Assembly: GCA_019313735.1 (NCBI GenBank)
Contig: JAFDAR010000064.1
Location: forward strand, 1 to 5,393
Length of the DNA: 5,393 nt
Origin: Deltaproteobacteria bacterium
GTDB taxonomy: Bacteria > Desulfobacterota > Syntrophia > Syntrophales > UBA2210
Direction: 5' to 3'
Below are positions 1-4,225 of this stretch, piece after piece (the first letter of the stretch is position 1; the number at the start of each line of letters is the position of its first letter). A program made the position numbers and the translations under genes. Under the pieces are notes generated by a model. That model did no database searches, was not told the origin of the DNA, and worked only from the letters and a program-made list of their open reading frames with translations.

Positions 1-142
1 GTTCGGGACAGGACCCGTCAAGGGATTCGCCGTCACACTCAGCATAGGCATAATATGCAGTATGTTCACCGCCATCTTTGTGACGAGAATCATTTACGAC
101 TATTTCGTATGGGACAGAAATATCAAGAGAGTACGCATATAA
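1..142 (+). CDS. secD: SecD C-terminal end (partial)
   Basis: This is the last 46 codons of the protein-export membrane protein SecD; the gene begins upstream of the window. The frame starts at base 2 and ends in TAA at 140-142. The visible residues include FGTGPVKGFAVTLSIGI, which matches the conserved final transmembrane region of the SecD/RND-type export domain, followed by a hydrophobic stretch and a short basic cytoplasmic tail ending NIKRVRI. SecD works with SecF in the inner membrane, using the proton gradient to drive late steps of preprotein translocation through SecYEG. secF follows 37 bases downstream, the usual order. The assignment rests on this short tail together with the adjacent secF, which makes it secure. 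Confidence 0.93.
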   Translation, partial: FGTGPVKGFAVTLSIGIICSMFTAIFVTRIIYDYFVWDRNIKRVRI

Positions 143-179
143 CAAAAACTAAAGGATTTAGACTGGAACGGAGACGTTG

Positions 180-1100
180 ATGGAAATCATAAAGCCCGGA
201 ATAAACATTGACCTTGTCGGAAAGATGAAGATTGCTTTTGCAGCCTCGCTGTTTGCGATAATCATAAGCCTGCTAACCCTGTTGTTACACGGCGGACCCA
301 ATCTGGGCATAGATTTCGCGGGAGGAACGCTTGTACAGATAAAGTTTTCTCAGGAAACAAGCACTGACAGAATAAGAGATTCTCTAAAGACCATCGGCCT
401 CGGAAACAGCGTCATTCAGCGTTTCGGATATCATGATAACAACGAGTTCCTGATCAAGACAGAGAGGTCCAGCTCCGCTCTCAAGGGACTGTCTAACAAG
501 ATTGAAGCGGCTTTGAACTCTTCCTACAATAATGGAGATTTTGAGATAAGAAGGGTTGAAGTCGTAGGACCGAAGGTGGGCAAAGACCTGAGAGAAAAAG
601 GCATGCTGGCCATGCTTTACGCGGTAATAGGAATACTGATTTATGTTACCTGGAGATTTGAGCTGCGCTATGCCGTCGGCGCGGTCATAGCTCTCATCCA
701 TGATGTCGTCATCACCGTCGGAATCTTTTCCCTCATGGACAAGGAATTCACGCTCCCCATAATCGCGGCGCTGTTGACAATTATAGGTTATTCACTCAAT
801 GACACCATCGTCGTATATGACAGGATAAGGGAAAATATAAAGGGCATAAGGAAACAACCGCTTAAAAATATCGTCAACTCAAGCATAAATCAGGTGCTGA
901 GCAGGACAGTGCTTACATCGCTTACAACCCTGTTTGTCGTGCTTGCCCTGTTTATTTTCGGTGGAGCAGTCATCCATGATTTCGCCTTTGCTCTGCTGGT
1001 AGGGATACTGGTAGGTACCTATTCCTCCATATTTGTTGCCAGTCCAACTATTCTGGTCTGGGAATCTATCAGTCCTTCAAAAGAAAAGAGGACAAAGTAG
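180..1100 (+). CDS. secF: Protein translocase subunit SecF
   Basis: The 306-residue product is of normal SecF length and is the membrane partner of SecD in proton-driven preprotein translocation. A first transmembrane helix spans about residues 17-36, followed by the family signature GIDFAGGT (43-50) and a periplasmic domain ending in VEVVGPKVGKDLREKG. Five more membrane helices follow from about residue 142. They include the conserved helix-4 motif GYSLNDTIVVYDRIREN (from 203) and the SRTVLTSLTT segment before helix 5. An ATG at 180 was chosen over the in-frame TTG at 177 because GGAGA at 170-174 is spaced five bases from the ATG but only two from the TTG. The gene lies 37 bases after secD and is presumably cotranscribed with it. 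Its stop codon is one base from the next start. No key residue appears to be missing. Confidence 0.97.
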   Translation: MEIIKPGINIDLVGKMKIAFAASLFAIIISLLTLLLHGGPNLGIDFAGGTLVQIKFSQETSTDRIRDSLKTIGLGNSVIQRFGYHDNNEFLIKTERSSSALKGLSNKIEAALNSSYNNGDFEIRRVEVVGPKVGKDLREKGMLAMLYAVIGILIYVTWRFELRYAVGAVIALIHDVVITVGIFSLMDKEFTLPIIAALLTIIGYSLNDTIVVYDRIRENIKGIRKQPLKNIVNSSINQVLSRTVLTSLTTLFVVLALFIFGGAVIHDFAFALLVGILVGTYSSIFVASPTILVWESISPSKEKRTK

Positions 1101-1101
1101 A

Positions 1102-1614
1102 TTGCCTCTCTTTGAAGCAACAGTGCTAACGGTATTTGTTATTATATTGTTTGCTGGAATCTTTTCCATTATATTCGGCCTCCCGGGAACTTTTCTGATC
1201 CTTGGAGATGTTATTATTTACTCTTGGATAACAGGATTCGAGAAGATTGGTTTTAAGATAATTATTGTGCTTGTCTTTATTTCGCTGCTGGCGGAGACTG
1301 TGGATTTTTTCCCGGGAATTGCGGGCGCCAGGAGGTATGGTTCGTCAAAGACAGGCGTGGCATTGTCCATCATTGGAGGAATCATCGGGGCAATTCTGAT
1401 GACCCCGGTTCTGCTCGGGTTAGGCGCCATAATCGGTGTCTTCCTTGGAGGCTTTGCCGGGGCATTCCTCGGGGAATATCTGGAACAGCGGAAGTTGAAA
1501 CCGGCTATCAGGGCGGGGTATGGCTCACTAATAGGGAGATTTGCCGGGACACTGGTTAAGGGATCTCTCGCCATTGTGATGGTAGTGATAGCGATGTCGG
1601 CAATATATGCGTAA
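1102..1614 (+). CDS. DUF456 family small integral membrane protein
   Basis: This 170-residue, very hydrophobic protein has about six likely membrane segments (roughly 5-25, 28-43, 51-70, 86-105, 107-130 and 147-168). The spacing of GLPGTF (26-31), the RRYGSSKTG block (77-85), the glycine-rich GGFAGAFLGEYLEQ segment and the closing AIRAGYGSLIGRFAGTLVK fits the DUF456 family, whose biochemical function is unknown to me. The frame is open upstream into secF, but the best start is TTG at 1102. GAGGA at 1088-1092 is nine bases ahead of it, the family length fits, and only one base separates it from the secF stop. An internal GTG at 1123 is a weaker alternative. The tight junction suggests translational coupling to secF, so a link to membrane or envelope biogenesis can be guessed but not shown. 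Confidence 0.82.
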   Translation: MPLFEATVLTVFVIILFAGIFSIIFGLPGTFLILGDVIIYSWITGFEKIGFKIIIVLVFISLLAETVDFFPGIAGARRYGSSKTGVALSIIGGIIGAILMTPVLLGLGAIIGVFLGGFAGAFLGEYLEQRKLKPAIRAGYGSLIGRFAGTLVKGSLAIVMVVIAMSAIYA

Positions 1615-1628
1615 GGGATAGAGAATAC

Positions 1629-1656
1629 GGAGTAAGGAGTAAGGAGACAATTCTCC
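1629..1656 (+). repeat. GGAGTAA heptamer repeat with small hairpin
   Basis: Two perfect copies of GGAGTAA (1629-1635, 1636-1642) are followed by a partial third copy. The partial copy also forms the 5' arm of a small hairpin, GGAGA (1643-1647), loop CAAT, TCTCC (1652-1656). A second pairing is possible between GAGAAT (1621-1626) and ATTCTC (1650-1655). There is no T-run, so this is not a convincing terminator. It lies just after the DUF456 stop codon and looks like a short intergenic heptamer repeat rather than a functional ribosome-binding site, because no start codon follows at useful spacing. Confidence 0.6.
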
Positions 1657-1705
1657 AATTACTTGGTGTAAATAAAAACTCAAAAGAACTGTCAGGAACA
1701 CTGTC

Positions 1706-2320
1706 ATGAGCAAAAACAGGAAAAGCGTGGTCAGGGAATGGTCAGAAGCAATAATAATTGCCATACTTATAGCTCTTTTCATCAGGACTTTTGTCGTTCA
1801 GGCATTCAAGATACCTTCCGGTTCGATGAAGCCAACCCTTCAGATAGGGGATCACCTGCTCGTCAATAAATTTAGCTACGGGATAAAGATACCTTTTGTA
1901 AGAGAAACTCTGGTACCCATAGGTAATCCCCAGAGGGGAGATATTGTTGTCTTTATATATCCGATGGACAGGACAAAGGATTTCATAAAGAGAGTGGTAG
2001 GTATAGCAGGGGACACTATCGAAATAAAAGACAAGGAAATATACCTGAATGGTTCTCCCTACGATGATGGTCACGGGGTTTATACCGACAGCATACTTTT
2101 CCCGGCATCGATACAGCCGCGCGATAATTTCGGACCGATCACAGTTCCAGCCGAGCATATATTTGTTATGGGGGACAACAGGGATCAGAGCTATGACAGC
2201 AGGTTCTGGGGATTTGTAGACCTGAAGGACGTTCTGGGTAAAGCGCTTATCATATACTGGTCATGGAATAAAAATAATAAAGACGTCAGGTGGAGCAGGA
2301 TGGGCAGCATACTTCATTAA
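1706..2320 (+). CDS. lepB: Signal peptidase I (type I leader peptidase)
   Basis: This 204-residue serine protease is membrane-anchored and removes signal peptides from exported preproteins on the outer face of the inner membrane. One N-terminal anchor helix spans about residues 15-34. Box B follows as IPSGSMKPT with the predicted nucleophile Ser40. The general-base lysine is Lys95 in DFIKRVVGIAGD. The conserved box E GDNRDQSYDSRFWG lies at 156-169. All catalytic elements of the Ser-Lys dyad are present. It is a compact form with one anchor helix, unlike the longer two-helix Escherichia coli enzyme. ATG at 1706 has AGGA at 1694-1697 with eight-base spacing. The gene follows secDF and the DUF456 gene on the same strand, and the terminator at 2437-2467 would end transcripts reading out of it. 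Confidence 0.97.
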   Translation: MSKNRKSVVREWSEAIIIAILIALFIRTFVVQAFKIPSGSMKPTLQIGDHLLVNKFSYGIKIPFVRETLVPIGNPQRGDIVVFIYPMDRTKDFIKRVVGIAGDTIEIKDKEIYLNGSPYDDGHGVYTDSILFPASIQPRDNFGPITVPAEHIFVMGDNRDQSYDSRFWGFVDLKDVLGKALIIYWSWNKNNKDVRWSRMGSILH

Positions 2321-2324
2321 CATC

Positions 2325-2353
2325 TTGACACAAAGAACAAACGCTGGTATCTG
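2325..2353 (+). promoter_or_regulatory. Candidate sigma-70-type promoter for the pyr cluster
   Basis: A perfect -35 hexamer TTGACA (2325-2330) is followed after exactly 17 bases by TATCTG (2348-2353), with an extended -10 TG at 2345-2346. The -10 itself is weak (three of six matches). Transcription would start near A2361, seven bases beyond the -10, giving first bases ATTTGC. The promoter begins five bases after the lepB stop. An inverted repeat, CTGGT (2344-2348) and ACCAG (2356-2360), overlaps the -10 and could be a binding site, though it is short. Confidence 0.55.
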
Positions 2354-2397
2354 TAACCAGATTTGCTGAGCATATAAATCAACAAAAGGGGTTTCCA

Positions 2398-2433
2398 ATG
2401 TTTCTCGAATGCTTCGCCAAGAAAGGGTATTAA
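2398..2433 (+). CDS. Putative 11-residue leader peptide upstream of pyrR
   Basis: The short ORF encodes MFLECFAKKGY and ends in TAA. It has an excellent Shine-Dalgarno, AGGGG at 2387-2391, six bases before the ATG. The peptide is not enriched in one amino acid, so amino-acid starvation is an unlikely signal. A UTP-dependent coupling of ribosome and RNA polymerase would fit better. The stop codon is placed to let a translating ribosome mask the 5' arm of the terminator that follows. It is too short to be judged by homology; support comes from its ribosome-binding site and position. Confidence 0.45.
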   Translation: MFLECFAKKGY

Positions 2434-2436
2434 ATG

Positions 2437-2467
2437 GCCTTCTCACTTTGTGGGAAGGCTTTTTTTT
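2437..2467 (+). terminator. Strong intrinsic terminator / attenuator before pyrR
   Basis: The stem GCCTTCTCAC (2437-2446) pairs with GTGGGAAGGC (2450-2459) across a TTT loop. It has ten pairs including one T-G wobble and is followed by eight T residues (2460-2467). This is a textbook factor-independent terminator. It ends lepB read-through and, because the candidate pyr promoter lies upstream of it, may act as a conditional attenuator for pyrR. Confidence 0.88.
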
Positions 2468-2521
2468 GAGACAAATTTTTGGGGGTGTTCTCTCCGGATA
2501 ACAGATCAAGGAACAATAAAA

Positions 2522-3064
2522 ATGAAAAAGAAAAAAGTGGTTATGGATGCGGAAGGGATTGAAAGGTCCCTTACGAGAATTGCCTACGAAATATTAGAAC
2601 GGAACAAGGGTACGGACAACCTCATTATCATCGGTATAAGAAAAGGAGGGATATCCCTGGCGGAGAGACTCCGCGAAAAGATATCCGGCATTGAGGGGAC
2701 CGAGATCATGTCCGGAACGCTTGACATAACACTCTACCGGGATGATGTGCTGACAACAGGTAAGAGACCGGCGATTGAAAAAACTTATATCCCCTTTCCC
2801 CTTGATCACAAGAGGGTTGTCATTGTGGATGATGTTCTCTTTACGGGCAGGACTATACGGGCCGCGATGGATGCTCTTATGGACTTCGGAAGGCCTGAAC
2901 TGATACAGTTAGCCGTCCTCGTCGACAGGGGGCACAGGGAACTTCCCATCAGGGCTGATTTCATAGGTGAAACCCTTCCCTCCTCGCTATGGGAAAATAT
3001 CAGCGTTAATATTACAGACAATCCCGATTTATCGGGAGACGAGGTTGTAATCGAAGAAAGTTAA
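2522..3064 (+). CDS. pyrR: PyrR bifunctional pyr regulator / uracil phosphoribosyltransferase
   Basis: This 180-residue protein matches the usual PyrR length. The family converts uracil and PRPP to UMP and, in many bacteria, binds pyr mRNA in response to UMP or UTP. Visible marks are LTRIAYEILERNKG (17-30), GTLDITLYRDD (65-75), the PRPP-binding loop VIVDDVLFTGRT (100-111) and the PyrR-typical LVDRGHRELPIRADFIG (133-149). Compared from memory with Bacillus subtilis PyrR, the RNA-contact region keeps Thr18, Arg19, Arg27 and the later Arg139 and Arg144, while His22 is Tyr and Lys40 is Arg. ATG at 2522 has AAGGA (2508-2512) nine bases ahead. An in-frame GTG at 2450 lies inside the terminator and was rejected. 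It heads the pyrR-pyrB-pyrC cluster. RNA-binding activity here is likely but unproven, since no classical binding loop was recognised. Confidence 0.95.
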   Translation: MKKKKVVMDAEGIERSLTRIAYEILERNKGTDNLIIIGIRKGGISLAERLREKISGIEGTEIMSGTLDITLYRDDVLTTGKRPAIEKTYIPFPLDHKRVVIVDDVLFTGRTIRAAMDALMDFGRPELIQLAVLVDRGHRELPIRADFIGETLPSSLWENISVNITDNPDLSGDEVVIEES

Positions 3065-3102
3065 CACAAATGGATCATCTCTCGATTAGTTGTAGTTACC
3101 AG

Positions 3103-3187
3103 AAGGGTCCAAGGGGTCAAGGATCCGAGGATTCGAGTGAAATACTAAAAAACAAAGATTGGTTCAAGGAATAATCCTTGGACCCTT
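3103..3187 (+). repeat. Degenerate GG-TC-AAG repeat with 12-bp terminal inverted repeat
   Basis: AAGGGTCCAAGG (3103-3114) is perfectly complementary to CCTTGGACCCTT (3176-3187), 61 bases downstream. The 5' part is a run of related short units (GTCCAAGG, GTCAAGG, ATCCGAGG, ATTCGAG), and a further unit TTCAAGG lies near the 3' arm. This resembles small dispersed intergenic repeats in bacteria. I see no transposase or target-site duplication, so calling it a MITE would be premature. The 3' arm also takes part in a local hairpin described separately, so the two folds exclude each other. Confidence 0.65.
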
Positions 3188-3189
3188 TT
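3161..3189 (+). terminator. Possible weak terminator hairpin between pyrR and pyrB
   Basis: GGTTCAAGGA (3161-3170), loop ATAA, and TCCTTGGACC (3175-3184) form a ten-pair stem with one T-G wobble. It is followed by C and then four T residues (3186-3189). The U-tract is short, so termination would be partial at best. It may reduce pyrB-pyrC expression relative to pyrR, or act as one state of a switch with the upstream arm at 3103-3114. Confidence 0.4.
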
Positions 3190-3206
3190 CTCCAACTATA
3201 TTAGAG

Positions 3207-3305
3207 ATGAATCACACACAAAGCGGCAGTGATATCCGTGTGGGTATGCAATACGTCTCCCGGCTATCGGGACACGTCGGGGCTGGAGGTTGCGAAACAC
3301 CATGA
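3207..3305 (+). CDS. Possible 32-residue upstream ORF coupled to pyrB
   Basis: An ORF beginning MNHTQSGSDIRVGMQ runs from ATG at 3207 to a TGA at 3303-3305 that overlaps the pyrB ATG as ATGA. It contains the pyrB Shine-Dalgarno and the predicted hairpins at 3237-3277, so its translation would disrupt them and could couple to pyrB. Against it, there is no proper Shine-Dalgarno (only GAG directly beside the start), the protein resembles nothing I know, and 32 open codons can arise by chance. Confidence 0.2.
   Translation: MNHTQSGSDIRVGMQYVSRLSGHVGAGGCETP
3237..3277 (+). promoter_or_regulatory. Predicted structured RNA element just before pyrB Shine-Dalgarno
   Basis: Two competing folds are visible. 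One is a single hairpin, ACGTCTCCCG (3253-3262), loop GCTAT, CGGGACACGT (3268-3277), with nine of ten pairs. The other is a three-way junction: outer stem CGTGT (3237-3241) with ACACG (3272-3276), enclosing GTAT-GCA-ATAC (3244-3254) and CCCG-GCTAT-CGGG (3259-3271). The pyrB Shine-Dalgarno GGAGGT (3285-3290) begins eight bases later. It does not match a riboswitch class I know. A role in controlling pyrB translation is inference. Confidence 0.3.
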
Positions 3306-4225
3306 ACTTATCAAGAAAAGACATGCTGGGGATAGCAGATCTTCCGAGGGAAGAGATAGACCTTATACTTGATACGGCGGAATCCTTTAAGGAAATATCG
3401 ACCAGAACGATCAAAAAGGTTCCAACCCTCAGGGGCAAAACGGTCATTACCCTCTTCTTCGAGGCAAGCACCAGGACAAGAACATCCTTTGAAATCGCTG
3501 CAAAAAGACTGAGCGCGGACACAATAAATATCTCGGCATCCACAAGCAGCGTGGTGAAGGGGGAAACGCTCATTGATACGGCAAGGAACCTGGAATCGAT
3601 GAACCCGGATATCATAATAATCCGTCACAGCGCCGCCGGCGCGGCACATATCCTCGCCGGCCTGCTGGAACAATCCATCATCAACGCGGGGGACGGGGCG
3701 CATGAACACCCCACCCAGGCCCTTCTCGACATGCTCACGATAAGAGAGAAGAAAGGCACTATAAAGGGCCTCAGAATTGCCATAGTCGGCGATATAGCAC
3801 ACAGCAGGGTGGCGCGTTCCAATATATACGGCCTCACAAAAATGGGCGCGGATGTAGCGATATGCGGACCGGCAATGATGATACCGAGAGATATAGATCA
3901 GATGGGTGTCTCGGTTTATTACAAAATGGAAGATGCCATAAAAGACGCGGATGTTATTATGATGCTCCGCATGCAGCTTGAGAGGCAGGAAAAAAACCTT
4001 TTCCCCTCTCTTCGCGAATATGCCAATCTTTTTTCTCTGAACCGGGACAACATCAGGCTGGCAAAGGACGATGTAATCGTCATGCACCCGGGACCGGTAA
4101 ACAGGGGGATCGAAATTTCTCCGGAGATCGCCGACGGCCCCTATTCCGTTATCCTCGAACAGGTTACAAATGGCGTTGCCGTAAGAATGGCCCTTCTTTA
4201 TCTCTTGTCAGGAGGCAAAAAATGA
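3302..4225 (+). CDS. pyrB: Aspartate carbamoyltransferase catalytic chain
   Basis: This 307-residue enzyme makes N-carbamoyl-aspartate from carbamoyl phosphate and aspartate, the committed step of pyrimidine synthesis, in the cytoplasm. The carbamoyl-phosphate site is STRTRTSF (56-63), with the mobile loop SSVVKGE (82-88) giving Ser83 and Lys86. HPTQALLD (136-143), the aspartate-domain LRMQLERQ (222-229) and HPGPVNRG (262-269) complete the active site. The PVNRG form is like the Bacillus type rather than the E. coli HPLPR type. No pyrI regulatory gene is seen. ATG at 3302 has GGAGGT (3285-3290) eleven bases ahead. A TTG at 3290 overlaps this site and was rejected. The stop codon overlaps the pyrC start as ATGA. 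In Aquifex, PyrB and PyrC form a complex; the coupling here makes this conceivable, not shown. Confidence 0.97.
   Translation: MNLSRKDMLGIADLPREEIDLILDTAESFKEISTRTIKKVPTLRGKTVITLFFEASTRTRTSFEIAAKRLSADTINISASTSSVVKGETLIDTARNLESMNPDIIIIRHSAAGAAHILAGLLEQSIINAGDGAHEHPTQALLDMLTIREKKGTIKGLRIAIVGDIAHSRVARSNIYGLTKMGADVAICGPAMMIPRDIDQMGVSVYYKMEDAIKDADVIMMLRMQLERQEKNLFPSLREYANLFSLNRDNIRLAKDDVIVMHPGPVNRGIEISPEIADGPYSVILEQVTNGVAVRMALLYLLSGGKK

Larger units (their letters stand above)
2361..2521 (+). promoter_or_regulatory. Putative transcription attenuator leader of pyrR
   Basis: The untranslated leader between the predicted start site and pyrR carries a well-formed leader ORF (2398-2433) and an intrinsic terminator (2437-2467). 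No good promoter is seen between that terminator and pyrR, so transcripts from the candidate promoter at 2325-2353 must pass the terminator to express the gene. The leader stop codon TAA (2431-2433) is three bases before the terminator stem. A ribosome halted at this stop would cover the 5' arm and block terminator folding. This is the logic of ribosome-coupled pyrimidine attenuation known from enteric pyrBI. The layout is seen directly; the mechanism is inferred. Confidence 0.5.

Noticed and set aside
177..179. TTG start for SecF
   Set aside because: It is only two bases from the Shine-Dalgarno; the adjacent ATG at 180 has normal spacing.
1033..1101. Longer DUF456 protein starting within secF
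   Set aside because: The added residues are not membrane-like family sequence and are just the secF coding region read in another frame; TTG 1102 has a proper ribosome-binding site.
2420..2444. Antiterminator pairing of the leader with the terminator 5' arm
   Set aside because: The best pairing found (AAGG with CCTT plus a mismatch and a wobble) is far weaker than the terminator, so ribosome masking explains antitermination better.
2466..2502. Promoter after the terminator (TTGAGA with GATAAC)
   Set aside because: The two hexamers are 25 bases apart, far too long, and no -10 is found at normal spacing.
2450..2521. N-terminal extension of PyrR from an in-frame GTG
   Set aside because: It would begin inside the terminator stem, lacks a Shine-Dalgarno and adds residues absent from the PyrR family; ATG 2522 has AAGGA at good spacing and gives the usual length.
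3122..3136. Possible PyrR-binding motif around ATCCGAGG
   Set aside because: It shares only part of the Bacillus binding-loop consensus and is better explained as one unit of the degenerate repeat.
3197..3202. TATATT as a -10 box for a separate pyrB promoter
   Set aside because: Five of six bases match, but no acceptable -35 lies 16-18 bases upstream.
3290..3301. TTG start for PyrB
   Set aside because: The TTG overlaps the GGAGGT ribosome-binding site that serves the ATG at 3302.
3311..4087. Long minus-strand ORF opposite pyrB and other minus-strand ORFs
   Set aside because: They lie antisense to well-supported conserved genes, and their translations show no recognisable family features.
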